Shown here: positions 41,926 through 51,682 of the stretch, in pieces | How positions within the stretch are numbered: position 1 is the stretch's first letter | How the letters are laid out: every line of letters begins with the position of its first letter | From: Pseudescherichia sp031987975 | GTDB lineage: Bacteria; Pseudomonadota; Gammaproteobacteria; Enterobacterales; Enterobacteriaceae | DNA length: 64,000 nucleotides | Direction: 5' to 3' | NCBI RefSeq assembly: GCF_031987975.1 | Contig: NZ_DALZYX010000003.1 | Span: 356,258 to 420,257 of the forward strand | The notes under the pieces: generated by a model | Database searches by the model: none | What the model was told of the DNA's origin: nothing | What the model saw: only the letters and a program-made list of their open reading frames with translations | Position numbers and translations under genes: made by a program

Positions 41926-42245
41926 CCTTTCAGCAGCACCTGTTCCAGCCACAGCCGCAGCTCCGGCGGAGCGGCCTTCAGGCTGTTAGAGCCGCGGGTA
42001 ATAGTGGCGATGCCGGTACCCAGCTCGTTTTTAAGCTCTCGCTGGCTCATTTCACCGCGTAAAAGCTCTTCAATAATACGTACTCGCGTGCCCAGCGCTT
42101 CGCGCTCGTCGGGGGTAAGCATCAGGTTAAGCAGCGGCAGGTGCAGATCCTGACCGTAGGCGTGCTGGAGCAGTTCGACGAAGCGCAACCACTCCTGATG
42201 GCGCTGTTCGGCTACTTCTGCTGAATAAGGAGATTGCTGGGTCAT
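41922..42245 (-). CDS. trpR: TrpR, tryptophan-responsive repressor
   Basis: The start was set at MTQQSPYSAEVAEQRH, giving 107 residues (108 in E. coli). All helical, with the helix-turn-helix in QRELKNELGTGIATITRGSN (about 68-88) and the corepressor-binding TRVRIIEELLRG. It represses trp, aroH, mtr and its own gene. It lies just downstream of slt on the same strand and has its own operator. Confidence 0.97.
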   Translation of the reverse strand: MTQQSPYSAEVAEQRHQEWLRFVELLQHAYGQDLHLPLLNLMLTPDEREALGTRVRIIEELLRGEMSQRELKNELGTGIATITRGSNSLKAAPPELRLWLEQVLLKG

Positions 42246-42256
42246 GTTAGGCTGCC

Positions 42257-42274
42257 ATACTCGTTGACGAGTAC
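42257..42274 (-). promoter_or_regulatory. trp operator of trpR (autoregulation)
   Basis: GTACTCGTCAACGAGTAT on the minus strand is a near-perfect palindrome (half-sites TACTCGT and ACGAGTA) close to the TrpR consensus GTACTAGTTAACTAGTAC. It lies 12 bases before the trpR start, with TATGCT, a possible -10, just upstream. TrpR is self-regulated in E. coli. Confidence 0.85.
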
Positions 42275-42298
42275 AACAGCATAACACAAACCGCCGGA

Positions 42299-44248
42299 TC
42301 AGTAACGGCGGCCCCACTCCGTGGCGGTCAGCAGCGTCGGTTTACCGCCGAGGAAGTAACGGTAGTAGGCGTCATAGGCCAGCACGTTCTTCACGTAGCC
42401 TCGCGTCTCCGAGAAAGGGATGCTCTCCACAAAGGCGACCGCGTCGATTCGTCCGGCGCTGTTACCCAGCCAGGTCCGTACCCGTCCCGGCCCGGCGTTA
42501 TAGGCCGCTGAAGCAAAGATGCGGTTGTTGCCAAACTGGTTAAAGACGTACTGCAGGTAGCTGGTACCAATATCAATATTGGTTTGCGGATCCAGCAGCT
42601 GGGAAGGATCGCTGTAGCCCGGAATATTGAACATCTGCACCGTATGCGTTGCCGTGCCCGGCATCACCTGCATCAGGCCGCTCGCCCCTACCGGTGAGCG
42701 CACCTTCGGGTTCCAGGCGCTCTCCTGGCGGGCAATCGCCATCGCGTAGCTCTGGGGAATATCCTTGCCGCTGGTGTAGCGTTCAAAAAGATCGCGCCAG
42801 GCCAGCGGGAAGCGCTCCTGGAGCTGATCCCACAGCTTGCCAGCGATGGTTGCCTGCACGCTCAGATCCCACCACTGACGATCGAAAGCGTAGCGCGCCA
42901 GCTGCCCCTGCTCCTGCGGCGTACGGCTGGATACCAGGTTGGCCCACTCGCTGCGCGCGGTATTGTCGAGGCCCCAGTACATCAGCTCGCGTACCCTCGC
43001 CATCTCTGCACCCTGCACCAGCTGGGGATCCGGCTCGCCAGACACTTTGTCGATCTTGAGCTGGTACTCCTCACCCAGGCGCTGCGCCGCCACCATCGGA
43101 TAGAATCCGCGCTGCTTCATGAGATCGCGCAGAATGGTATTGGCCTCTTCCTCGCGCCCGCGCTCCAGCAGCAGATCCGCCTGCCAGTAGCGCCACTCGT
43201 CTTTCTCTTTAGCATCCATCGGCAGGCGAGCCAGCCAGGTATTCAGTCCCTGACGATCGCCGGAGCCTAACGCAAGCCGCACCCGGCGCTCCACCAGCGT
43301 CGTTGACTGGGAGCGCATGATAGCGTCGTCACGCCAGCGCGCCTGCTCCTCGGTAATGTCGTTGCCCATCAGCCGCCAGGCGACGATATCCCGCAGCGCC
43401 TGGGTTTGAGCCTCATTGAGCTGCTGCGCCGAGGCCAGGGAGGGGATCATCAGGCGCGCGTTTTCCACATCCTGGCGGGCAACGCTTTCAAACGCCTCCT
43501 GGGCCATCTGCCGGGTAAAGTCGGTCGCACCGGTCGTGCGAGCAAAGGCCAGGACGCTGTTGGGATCGTTTGCCAGGGTGATGATGGCGCTGGAGATGGT
43601 CTGGTACTCGCTGGGCATCTGGTTCGCCAGCACGGTTACGAGGCTGGTATTGCCCGCCTTCATCGCCAGCCGGATGCGTTCAAGGAAGGCCAGCGGATCC
43701 TGTGTGCCGGAGGCACGCCAGGCGCCAAACAGGCGGTCGCAGGCGTTGGGCTGGCTCTTGCCGGTCAGCCAGAGCGTTTTTGCCCCCTCCCACGCCGCGT
43801 CGGGCTGGGCGGTGTTCCATTTGGCGTAGTAATAGTTGCACTGCGCTTCAGTGGTTCCCGGTTTGTCCGGGCTAAAGGCCAACAGGCCGCGCCAGTCCTC
43901 CCGGCGCGCCAGCTCGTTAACAAAGCGCGACTTCAGATTGCGGGCAGGTGGCAGCGTCGGGTTGGCCTGCACAAAGTTGGTCACCGCAATCGCCGGCTGG
44001 TTCATCAGATCGTCGTTGATCTGGCGGTATTCCAGATAGGGATAGAGAGGATAGTCCTTCAGCCCCGGCATCAGCTGCGCCACGACGTCCATCTGCTTGT
44101 TATCCCACGCCTGCTTGATTTGTGCATAGCGGTTTCGCTGCTCATCCAGCGAGTCAGCGCGTGCCAGGCCGCTCACCGTCAGCATGCAGCAGCCGACGGC
44201 CAGCAGTCGCCAGGCGACAGGTTTTGCATTCACAGGCACTTTCTCCAT
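42299..44248 (-). CDS. slt: Slt70, soluble lytic murein transglycosylase
   Basis: The start was set at MEKVPVNAKPVAWRL, giving 649 residues (645 in E. coli); an upstream in-frame ATG is possible. A signal peptide ending GLARA places it in the periplasm. The U-shaped alpha-helical domain (about 30-450) is followed by the linker and the lysozyme-like C-domain, with catalytic Glu in IARQESAWNPKVRSPVGASG and the AYNAGPGR motif. It cleaves murein to 1,6-anhydromuropeptides. It is divergent from ettA. Confidence 0.96.
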   Translation of the reverse strand: MEKVPVNAKPVAWRLLAVGCCMLTVSGLARADSLDEQRNRYAQIKQAWDNKQMDVVAQLMPGLKDYPLYPYLEYRQINDDLMNQPAIAVTNFVQANPTLPPARNLKSRFVNELARREDWRGLLAFSPDKPGTTEAQCNYYYAKWNTAQPDAAWEGAKTLWLTGKSQPNACDRLFGAWRASGTQDPLAFLERIRLAMKAGNTSLVTVLANQMPSEYQTISSAIITLANDPNSVLAFARTTGATDFTRQMAQEAFESVARQDVENARLMIPSLASAQQLNEAQTQALRDIVAWRLMGNDITEEQARWRDDAIMRSQSTTLVERRVRLALGSGDRQGLNTWLARLPMDAKEKDEWRYWQADLLLERGREEEANTILRDLMKQRGFYPMVAAQRLGEEYQLKIDKVSGEPDPQLVQGAEMARVRELMYWGLDNTARSEWANLVSSRTPQEQGQLARYAFDRQWWDLSVQATIAGKLWDQLQERFPLAWRDLFERYTSGKDIPQSYAMAIARQESAWNPKVRSPVGASGLMQVMPGTATHTVQMFNIPGYSDPSQLLDPQTNIDIGTSYLQYVFNQFGNNRIFASAAYNAGPGRVRTWLGNSAGRIDAVAFVESIPFSETRGYVKNVLAYDAYYRYFLGGKPTLLTATEWGRRY

Positions 44249-44441
44249 ATAAATAAGTTTGTTGGCGCATAACCCCTTCATGCTAACCAGGCATTTCGCA
44301 ATCCGCCACGCGCTGGACACTTTTTTACTTTTGAGTCTGATTTAACACTCGTGACGCAGCTGGCTGGGATTGCACCCCAAAAACGGCTACACTCGGCAGC
44401 TGAGTACCATTCACATTACGATAAAAGAGGCGAAGTCCAAC

Positions 44442-46109
44442 GTGGCTCAATTCGTTTATACCATGCATCGTGTCGGCAAAGTGGTTCCGCCGAAACGTCA
44501 TATTCTGAAAAATATCTCGCTGAGCTTCTTCCCGGGCGCAAAAATTGGCGTTCTCGGTCTCAACGGTGCGGGTAAGTCCACCCTGCTGCGCATTATGGCC
44601 GGCATCGATACCGACATCGAAGGTGAAGCCCGCCCGCAGCCAGGTCTGAAAATCGGCTACCTGCCGCAGGAGCCGAAGCTGAACCCAGAGCACACCGTGC
44701 GCGAATCCATTGAAGAAGCCGTGTCCGAGGTGGTTAACGCCCTGAAAGGCCTTGACGAAGTGTATGCCAAGTACGCAGAGCCGGACGCTGACTTCGATAA
44801 GCTCGCGGCCCAACAGGGCAAGTTTGAAGAGATCATTCAGGCCCACGACGGCCACAACCTGAACGTGCAGCTGGAGCGCGCCGCTGACGCCCTGCGCCTG
44901 CCGGACTGGGATGCCAAAGTTGATAAGCTCTCCGGGGGTGAACGCCGCCGCGTGGCGCTGTGCCGCCTGCTGCTGGAAAAACCAGACATGCTGCTGCTCG
45001 ACGAACCCACCAACCACCTGGACGCCGAGTCCGTGGCCTGGCTGGAACGCTTCCTGCACGACTTCGAGGGCACCGTGGTGGCGATCACCCACGACCGCTA
45101 CTTCCTCGATAACGTTGCTGGCTGGATCCTTGAGCTTGACCGTGGCGAAGGCATTCCGTGGGAAGGCAACTACTCCTCCTGGCTGGAGCAGAAAGATCAG
45201 CGCCTGGCCCAGGAAGCCTCTCAGGAAGCGGCCCGCCGTAAATCCATTGAGAAAGAGCTGGAGTGGGTGCGTCAGGGTGCCAAAGGCCGTCAGTCTAAGG
45301 GCAAAGCCCGTCTGGCCCGCTTTGAAGAGCTGAACAACACCGAATACCAGAAGCGTAACGAAACCAACGAACTGTTTATTCCGCCTGGCGCACGTCTGGG
45401 GGATAAAGTCGTTGAGGTGAGCAACCTGCGTAAATCCTACGGCGACCGCGTGCTGATCGACGATCTGAGCTTCTCGGTACCGAAAGGGGCGATTGTCGGC
45501 ATCATCGGCCCGAACGGCGCGGGTAAATCTACCCTGTTCCGCATGATGTCCGGTCAGGAACAGCCTGACAGCGGCACCATCACCCTGGGTGAAACCGTGA
45601 AGCTGGCCTCCGTGGATCAGTTCCGTGACGCGATGGATAACAGCAAAACCGTGTGGGAAGAGGTTTCCGGCGGGCTGGATATCATGAAGATCGGCAACAC
45701 CGAGATGCCAAGCCGCGCCTATGTGGGCCGCTTTAACTTCAAAGGCGTCGATCAGGGCAAACGCGTAGGCGAGCTGTCCGGCGGTGAACGTGGCCGTCTG
45801 CATCTGGCCAAGCTGCTGCAGGTTGGCGGTAACGTGCTGCTGCTCGATGAACCGACCAACGACCTGGATATCGAAACCCTTCGCGCGCTGGAAAACGCCA
45901 TGCTGGAGTTCCCGGGCTGTGCGATGGTGATCTCGCACGACCGTTGGTTCCTCGACCGTATCGCTACCCACATTCTGGACTACCAGGACGAGGGTAAAGT
46001 GGAGTTCTTTGAAGGTAACTTCACCGAGTACGAAGAGTATAAGAAACGCACCCTCGGCGCAGACGCGCTGGAGCCGAAGCGTATCAAGTACAAGCGTATC
46101 TCTAAGTAA
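44442..46109 (+). CDS. ettA: EttA, energy-dependent translational throttle ABC-F protein
   Basis: I chose a GTG start (VAQFVYTMHRVG) after AGAGG, which gives 555 residues as in E. coli. There are two ATPase domains: Walker A GLNGAGKST (about 40) and GPNGAGKST (about 355), signatures LSGGERRR and LSGGERGR, Walker B LLLDEPTNHLD and LLLDEPTNDLD. The arm and linker of ABC-F proteins lie between. It has no membrane part; it binds the ribosomal E site and gates the first peptide bond according to ADP:ATP. Confidence 0.97.
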   Translation: MAQFVYTMHRVGKVVPPKRHILKNISLSFFPGAKIGVLGLNGAGKSTLLRIMAGIDTDIEGEARPQPGLKIGYLPQEPKLNPEHTVRESIEEAVSEVVNALKGLDEVYAKYAEPDADFDKLAAQQGKFEEIIQAHDGHNLNVQLERAADALRLPDWDAKVDKLSGGERRRVALCRLLLEKPDMLLLDEPTNHLDAESVAWLERFLHDFEGTVVAITHDRYFLDNVAGWILELDRGEGIPWEGNYSSWLEQKDQRLAQEASQEAARRKSIEKELEWVRQGAKGRQSKGKARLARFEELNNTEYQKRNETNELFIPPGARLGDKVVEVSNLRKSYGDRVLIDDLSFSVPKGAIVGIIGPNGAGKSTLFRMMSGQEQPDSGTITLGETVKLASVDQFRDAMDNSKTVWEEVSGGLDIMKIGNTEMPSRAYVGRFNFKGVDQGKRVGELSGGERGRLHLAKLLQVGGNVLLLDEPTNDLDIETLRALENAMLEFPGCAMVISHDRWFLDRIATHILDYQDEGKVEFFEGNFTEYEEYKKRTLGADALEPKRIKYKRISK

Positions 46110-46115
46110 TGATAG

Positions 46116-46142
46116 CGGCCTTCCCCGGAAGGCCGTTTTTTT
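46116..46142 (+). terminator. ettA terminator
   Basis: CGGCCTTC and GAAGGCCG pair around CCCG and are followed by seven T. The T-run touches the end of nadR on the other strand. Confidence 0.93.
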
Positions 46143-47373
46143 ATCCCTGCTCGCCCATCATCTCTTTCACCAGCTCCACGCAGCGCAGGAAGCGCCCATC
46201 GTAGTCTGACTCTTCGACGTGGATAAAGTCGATCCCGTTGTCGTTAAGCATAGAGACCAGCATGGTCTGGAAGGTTTTGCGATCCACCGAGCTGCCAAGG
46301 CTGCGCAGACCGTCAGCGACCCACGGGGTGTTATTCTCCAGCAGGATCACCAGGTCAAAGCGGTACTCGTCGATCATCGCCTGCACGAACGGGTGCTCGC
46401 GCCCCTCATACTTTTTACAGAAGGCCTGGGTAGTCACGAAATCGGTATCGATAAAGGCGACCTTGTTGGCGTACTTCACCGCAAAGTCGATGTACTGTGC
46501 CTGGCCGAGGGCGATTTTGTCGTAGTCGGAGTACTGAAGCGCCATCTCATCGCCGCCAAGATGGGAGAAGACATAGTCACGTCCGTACTCCCATGCGCTG
46601 GTGGTATTGAAGATGTTGGCGAGCTTATTCACCAGCGTCGATTTGCCGCTCGACTCGCCGCCGAGGATGGCCACCGTTCGCACGAAGAAGGGCTTTACCT
46701 CGGTGGGGATGTACTCCCAGTAGCGGAACGGATTGGCGCGGATCTGCCCGCCGCTGATGTTCATAAAGGTGCGTTTCGGGTCGATCAGCACGGTCTCGAT
46801 GTCGAGGTGCTTCTCATACTGCTTGGCATCGGCCTCTTCGGAGGTGTAGATCCAGTTGGGCTGGATCCCCTTCTCATCCATAAAGGCCTTAATGCCTTTA
46901 CTCCAGACGTCCCAGCCGTGCGGGTACGGCTCCATCCCCTCTTCGTTAAAGGCGTGGATACGGATATTTTTCTGGTATTTAAAGGTCTGCAACAACCAAC
47001 GCAGGCGGTCCGGCACCGTGGGCTGCTGCGACATGGCGCTCTCTTCAAACAGGGCGCGATCGCGCGTCTCGTCATAGCCCATAATCACATGCAGCTCGTC
47101 CACCTGGCTGCAGGCGCGCTGCAGCAGGTAGATATGCCCGGTATGCAGCGGGTAAAACTTGCCAAACACCACGCCGATATTTTTTTGCAGCCGGGGAAAC
47201 TCCAGCCCGAGGAAGCGGTGCAGCGCTTCAAGCTTCTGCGCGCTGGGGCTTTTAATCTTGGCATTGAGCAGCTGGCTCAGGTAGCCCTTGGTCATGCCGC
47301 TCGCCTCCGCCACCTGCTGTAGCGTGCAGCCCTTTTGGCGGATGGCGGTTTTCAGATAGTCAAATGACGACAT
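46141..47373 (-). CDS. nadR: NadR, trifunctional NAD regulator / NMN adenylyltransferase / ribosylnicotinamide kinase
   Basis: The product has 410 residues, as in E. coli. An N-terminal helix-turn-helix (about 1-55; LQQVAEASGMTKGYLSQLL) represses nad genes; the adenylyltransferase domain (about 63-225) has VVFGKFYPLHTGH and ISGGQIRANPF; the kinase domain (about 230-410) has Walker A LGGESSGKST. It senses NAD and salvages nicotinamide riboside. It lies 35 bases after radA, probably one operon with serB and radA. Confidence 0.97.
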   Translation of the reverse strand: MSSFDYLKTAIRQKGCTLQQVAEASGMTKGYLSQLLNAKIKSPSAQKLEALHRFLGLEFPRLQKNIGVVFGKFYPLHTGHIYLLQRACSQVDELHVIMGYDETRDRALFEESAMSQQPTVPDRLRWLLQTFKYQKNIRIHAFNEEGMEPYPHGWDVWSKGIKAFMDEKGIQPNWIYTSEEADAKQYEKHLDIETVLIDPKRTFMNISGGQIRANPFRYWEYIPTEVKPFFVRTVAILGGESSGKSTLVNKLANIFNTTSAWEYGRDYVFSHLGGDEMALQYSDYDKIALGQAQYIDFAVKYANKVAFIDTDFVTTQAFCKKYEGREHPFVQAMIDEYRFDLVILLENNTPWVADGLRSLGSSVDRKTFQTMLVSMLNDNGIDFIHVEESDYDGRFLRCVELVKEMMGEQG

Positions 47374-47408
47374 AAATTACGGTGCCTCCTGCAAAATCGT
47401 AGTGGTAA

Positions 47409-48791
47409 TTATAAGTCGTCAAAGACGCTTAGCGCATCGGCAAGTTTTTTCACGCCAAACACCTGCATCCCAGCCGGTGGTTTTTTCGGTACGTTGGCGG
47501 CAGGGACGATAGCCCGGCGGAAACCGTGCTTCGCCGCCTCGGAGATACGCTCCTGGCCGCTGGGCACCGGGCGGATCTCACCGGCCAGCCCAACCTCGCC
47601 AAACACCACCAGATCGTCCGGCAGCGGGCGGTCACGCAGGCTGGAGACCATCGCCAGCAACAGCGCCAGGTCGGCACTGGTCTCGGTGACCTTCACCCCG
47701 CCAACGACGTTCACAAAGACATCCTGATCCGCCATCTGCAACCCGCCGTGGCGGTGCAGCACTGCCAGAAGGATCGCCAGCCGGTTCTGCTCCAGGCCCA
47801 CCGCCACGCGGCGCGGGTTAGACATCATCGACTGATCCACCAAAGCCTGGATCTCTACCAGCAGCGGGCGGGTGCCCTCCCAGACCACCATCACCGAGCT
47901 GCCGGAGGTGACCTCATCGCCCCGGCTAAGGAAGATGGCCGACGGGTTGCTGACCTCGCGCAGGCCCTGCTCGGTCATGGCAAAGACGCCCAGTTCGTTC
48001 ACTGCGCCGAAGCGGTTTTTATGGCTGCGCAGGGTGCGGAAGCGCGAATCGGCGTCGCCGTCCAGCAGTACCGAACAGTCAATGCAGTGCTCCAGCACTT
48101 TTGGCCCGGCCAGCGAGCCGTCTTTGGTAACGTGGCCAACCATCACAATGGCGACGCCGCGCGTTTTGGCAAAGCGCGTCAGATAGGCTGCCGTCTCACG
48201 TACCTGGGCTACGCTGCCCGGAGACGACTGAATGTCCGCCATGTGCATCACCTGGATCGAGTCGATCACCATCAGCTTCGGCAGCTCTTCGTCAGCAATC
48301 ATGCAGATCTGCTCAATGCTGGTCTCGGAGAGCATGTTCAGGTTGTTGGTCGGTAAGCCCAGACGGTGCGCGCGCATGGCGACCTGCTGGAGCGACTCCT
48401 CGCCGGTGACGTACAGCGTTTTCATGTTTTCGGAGAGTTTGCACAGGGTCTGCAATAGCAGCGTGGACTTGCCTGCCCCTGGGTTACCGCCGATCAGGAT
48501 CGCGCTGCCCGGCACCACGCCGCCGCCCAGCACGCGGTCAAACTCTTTAAAGCCGGTTGAGAAGCGCGGCAGCGCCTCCAGGCTTATCTCTGACAGCTTC
48601 TGCACCTTCGAGACGCCTGCGTTACCGGCATAGCCGCTCAGCCGCTCGTTGCGCGCAACCGTCGGAGATGCCGCAACGCGCACCTCGGTGATGGTGTTCC
48701 AGGCATGGCAGGCGCTGCACTGCCCCTGCCAGCGCGGATAATCCGCACCGCATTCATTACAGACAAATGCGCGTTTTGGAGCTTTCGCCAC
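47409..48791 (-). CDS. radA: RadA, DNA repair/recombination ATPase
   Basis: The product has 460 residues, as in E. coli. The N-terminal zinc finger reads CNECGADYPRWQGQCSAC; the RecA-like core has Walker A GGNPGAGKST (about residue 100) and the RadA-specific KNRFG motif (about 255); the C-terminal Lon-like domain ends with FGEVGLAGEIRP and beyond. It drives branch migration of recombination intermediates. It follows serB by about 10 bases. Confidence 0.97.
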   Translation of the reverse strand: MAKAPKRAFVCNECGADYPRWQGQCSACHAWNTITEVRVAASPTVARNERLSGYAGNAGVSKVQKLSEISLEALPRFSTGFKEFDRVLGGGVVPGSAILIGGNPGAGKSTLLLQTLCKLSENMKTLYVTGEESLQQVAMRAHRLGLPTNNLNMLSETSIEQICMIADEELPKLMVIDSIQVMHMADIQSSPGSVAQVRETAAYLTRFAKTRGVAIVMVGHVTKDGSLAGPKVLEHCIDCSVLLDGDADSRFRTLRSHKNRFGAVNELGVFAMTEQGLREVSNPSAIFLSRGDEVTSGSSVMVVWEGTRPLLVEIQALVDQSMMSNPRRVAVGLEQNRLAILLAVLHRHGGLQMADQDVFVNVVGGVKVTETSADLALLLAMVSSLRDRPLPDDLVVFGEVGLAGEIRPVPSGQERISEAAKHGFRRAIVPAANVPKKPPAGMQVFGVKKLADALSVFDDL

Positions 48792-48801
48792 GTTTACCTC
48801 G

Positions 48802-49773
48802 TTAGTTCTGGTTCAGGCTGCCGGACAGGATACAGAAAACGCCCATCAGGTCAGCGTGACGGATAGTCACTTCCGTCTTCTCATTTACTTTGGGTTTCGC
48901 GTGATAGGCGATCCCCAGCCCCGCCGATTTGATCATCGGCAGATCGTTAGCACCGTCGCCGATCCCGACGGTCTGTGCCAGCGGAATATCGTACTCCTGC
49001 GCCAGACGCAGCAGCGTGGCCGCCTTGTACTGCGCATCCACTATGTCACCCACCACGTGACCGGTCAGCTTGCCGTCAACAATCTCCAGCTCGTTAGCCA
49101 CGGCGGCGGTCAGGCGCAGCCTGTCGCGCAGGTAGTCGGCGAAGAAGGTAAAGCCGCCGGAGGCGATAGCCACCTTCCAGCCCAGCGTCTCGAGTTTCAG
49201 CACCAGCTGGATCAGACCCGGCATCAGCGGCAGACCGTCGCGCACCTGGTGCAGAATGCTGGCGTCTGCCCCCTTGAGGGTGCCAACGCGGCTGCGCAGG
49301 CTGGCGGTAAAGTCCAGCTCGCCGCGCATCGCCCGCTCGGTCACCTCGGCGACCATCTCCCCGGTACCCGCCAGCTTCGCGATCTCATCGATACACTCGA
49401 TCTGGATCGCAGTAGAGTCCATGTCCATCACCAGCAGGCCCGGCGTGCGCAGGTGCGGGATTTTACCCAGCGGCGCAACGTCCAGACCGGCGTCGTGCGC
49501 CAGACGCGTTGCCCGCGGCGTCAGCGAGCCGGCCAGGCGGATCACCTGGTAATCCTCGACGCACCACGCAGCGACGATCACCATCGCCGCGCCGAGCGAG
49601 CGCTGATACGCCGTCAGGCGCTGTTTATCCAGGCTGCGGCCATAGAGCAGCCAGCCGCTGCGACCCGCGTGATAATCGAGCGGCATCACCTCGTCGCCGC
49701 TTAAAGAGAGCGGCAGCCCAGGCCACTGTGAGACGGCTTCGGGCAGGTCGCGCCAGGTTAAACTGTTAGACAT
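48802..49773 (-). CDS. serB: SerB, phosphoserine phosphatase
   Basis: The start was set at MSNSLTWRDLPEAV with AGGAG 5 bases before, giving 323 residues. An ACT-like N-terminal domain precedes the HAD domain, whose nucleophile is in VMDMDSTAIQIECIDE, with GDGANDLPM as the metal motif. It makes serine from phosphoserine, the last step of the pathway. It heads serB-radA-nadR and is divergent from ytjB. Confidence 0.97.
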   Translation of the reverse strand: MSNSLTWRDLPEAVSQWPGLPLSLSGDEVMPLDYHAGRSGWLLYGRSLDKQRLTAYQRSLGAAMVIVAAWCVEDYQVIRLAGSLTPRATRLAHDAGLDVAPLGKIPHLRTPGLLVMDMDSTAIQIECIDEIAKLAGTGEMVAEVTERAMRGELDFTASLRSRVGTLKGADASILHQVRDGLPLMPGLIQLVLKLETLGWKVAIASGGFTFFADYLRDRLRLTAAVANELEIVDGKLTGHVVGDIVDAQYKAATLLRLAQEYDIPLAQTVGIGDGANDLPMIKSAGLGIAYHAKPKVNEKTEVTIRHADLMGVFCILSGSLNQN

Positions 49774-49892
49774 TAAAGCTCCTGTAAAAACACGTGCGGC
49801 CAAACGGATACGGGTAAAAATAACGCATGAGGCTACCCTGTAATCATCGCTTCTGGCAACATGCTAACCTCAAATTTTCATCAGGTAAAAAT

Positions 49893-50540
49893 ATGGCCCG
49901 CGCAAAACTGAGATTCCGGCTGCATCGCGCTGTGATTGTGCTCATCTGTCTCGCCCTTTTAGTGGCGCTGATGCAGGGGGCATCGTGGTTCAGCCAAAGC
50001 CACCAGCGGGCGCGTAACCCCCAGTTTGAAGAGCTGGCCCGTACCCTGGCGCACCAGGTGACCCTGAACCTGACGCCGCTAATGCGCAGCGAAACACCGG
50101 ACGAAAAGCCGATTAGCGCGCTCCTGCGCCAGCTTACCGAAGGGAGCCGCATTCTTGACGCGGGCGTCTACGATGAGCAAGGCGATCTGATTGCGCGTTC
50201 GGGAGAGAGCGTTGACGTCCGTGACCGTCTGGCGCTGGACGGGAAAAAGGCCGGCGGCTACTTCAACCAGCAAATCGTTGAACCTATACAGGGAAAAAAT
50301 GGCCCGCTCGGCTACCTGCGTCTGACCCTCGACACCCATACCCTGCCGACCGAAGCGAAACAGGTCGATAATACCACAAATATCCTCCGCCTGATGCTGC
50401 TCCTGTCGTTAGCCATTGGCGTGGTGCTGACCCGCACGCTGCTGCAGGGCAAGCGCACCCGCTGGCAGCAGTCGCCGTTCCTGCTCACCGCCAGCCGGTC
50501 GGTGCCCGAAGACGAAGAGAGCGAAAAAAGAGAGCCGTAG
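49893..50540 (+). CDS. ytjB: YtjB (Smp), inner-membrane protein of unknown function
   Basis: The start was set at MARAKLRFRLHRAVIV, giving 215 residues (214 in E. coli). A membrane segment near residues 12-30 and a second near 165-185 bracket a periplasmic domain with the pattern DAGVYDEQGDLIARSGESV and GYFNQQIVEPI, of sensor-like type. E. coli YtjB has no known activity. It is divergent from serB, with about 120 bases between, and followed by a REP-like element and lplA. Confidence 0.92.
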   Translation: MARAKLRFRLHRAVIVLICLALLVALMQGASWFSQSHQRARNPQFEELARTLAHQVTLNLTPLMRSETPDEKPISALLRQLTEGSRILDAGVYDEQGDLIARSGESVDVRDRLALDGKKAGGYFNQQIVEPIQGKNGPLGYLRLTLDTHTLPTEAKQVDNTTNILRLMLLLSLAIGVVLTRTLLQGKRTRWQQSPFLLTASRSVPEDEESEKREP

Positions 50541-50568
50541 GCCGGATAAGCGCAGCGCCATCCGGCGC
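50538..50568. repeat. REP-like palindrome between ytjB and lplA
   Basis: GTAGGCCGGAT and ATCCGGC enclose aagcgcagcgcc; it is the family motif in inverse orientation (reverse complement ends CGGCCTAC). The sequence overlaps the ytjB stop codon by 3 bases. Confidence 0.75.
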
Positions 50569-50626
50569 GTGTGCCCAAGCCGCTTTATGGTTAATATGGG
50601 GGCAAATAACTAAAAGGAAAGCTGTC

Positions 50627-51643
50627 ATGCCTACGTTACGCCTGCTTATCTCTGATTCGTACGATCCCTGGTTTAACCTGGCGGTAGAGGAGTCGATTTT
50701 CCGTCAGATGCCCGCGACTCAGCGCGTGCTCTTTCTGTGGCGCAACGCCGATACGGTGGTCATTGGCCGGGCGCAAAATCCGTGGAAAGAGTGCAATACC
50801 CGACGCATGGAGGAGGATAACGTCCGTCTTGCCCGGCGCAGCAGCGGTGGCGGCGCGGTGTTTCACGACCTCGGCAATACCTGCTTTACCTTTATGGCGG
50901 GCAAGCCGGAGTACGACAAGACTATCTCTACCAGCATTGTGCTTAACGCGCTCAACGCGCTGGGCGTAGCGGCGGAAGCGTCGGGACGTAACGATCTGGT
51001 GGTCAAAACGCCGGAGGGCGACCGCAAGGTCTCTGGCTCGGCCTATCGTGAGACGCCGGATCGTGGCTTCCATCACGGGACGCTGCTGCTCAATGCCGAC
51101 CTGAGCCGGCTGGCGAACTACCTCAATCCCGATAAGAAGAAGCTCCAGGCCAAGGGCATTACCTCAGTGCGCGGGCGGGTGGCGAACCTGGTGGATCTGC
51201 TGCCGGGTATTACCCATGAGACGATCTGCGATGCCGTCACCGAGGCCTTTTTTGCCCACTACGGCGAGCGCGTCGCGGCGGAGGTTATCTCTCCGGACCG
51301 GACGCCAGATCTGCCGAACTTTGCCGAGACGTTTGCCCGCCAGAGCAGCTGGGAGTGGAATTTTGGTCAGGCTCCCTCCTTCAGCCACCTGCTGGATGAG
51401 CGCTTTACCTGGGGCGGCGTCGAGCTGCATTTCGACGTCGAGCGAGGACACATCACCCGCACGCAGATCTTTACCGATAGCCTGAATCCGGCCCCGCTGG
51501 AGGCGCTGGCGGCGCGGCTACAGGGCTGCCTCTACCGCGCGGATATGCTGCAGCAGGCGTGTGATGCACTGTTAGTGGATTTTCCGGCTCAGGAGAGAGA
51601 ATTACGGGAGTTATCAGAATGGATTGGCAACGCGGTGCGGTAG
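50627..51643 (+). CDS. lplA: LplA, lipoate-protein ligase A
   Basis: The product has 338 residues, as in E. coli. The BPL/LplA domain carries ARRSSGGGAVFHDLGNTC (about residue 67) and the catalytic lysine segment NDLVVKTPEGDRKVSGSAYR (about 121-140). The C-terminal accessory domain follows from about 250. It activates free lipoate with ATP and attaches it to the E2 and H proteins. AAGGAAAG stands before the ATG. It converges on deoD. Confidence 0.97.
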   Translation: MPTLRLLISDSYDPWFNLAVEESIFRQMPATQRVLFLWRNADTVVIGRAQNPWKECNTRRMEEDNVRLARRSSGGGAVFHDLGNTCFTFMAGKPEYDKTISTSIVLNALNALGVAAEASGRNDLVVKTPEGDRKVSGSAYRETPDRGFHHGTLLLNADLSRLANYLNPDKKKLQAKGITSVRGRVANLVDLLPGITHETICDAVTEAFFAHYGERVAAEVISPDRTPDLPNFAETFARQSSWEWNFGQAPSFSHLLDERFTWGGVELHFDVERGHITRTQIFTDSLNPAPLEALAARLQGCLYRADMLQQACDALLVDFPAQERELRELSEWIGNAVR

Positions 51644-51671
51644 GCCGGGTAAGGCGAAGCCGCCACCCGGC
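51640..51671. repeat. REP-like palindrome between lplA and deoD
   Basis: GTAGGCCGGGT and ACCCGGC enclose aaggcgaagccgcc. It overlaps the lplA stop codon and lies 12 bases from the end of deoD, so it may serve as the 3' boundary of both transcripts. Confidence 0.75.
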
Positions 51672-51682
51672 ACAGCACAAAC

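Noticed and set aside
44325..45971. A 548-codon open frame antisense to ettA
   Set aside because: Mirror frame of ettA, rich in His/Gln/Phe repeats that come from complementing abundant Leu/Glu codons; no domain.
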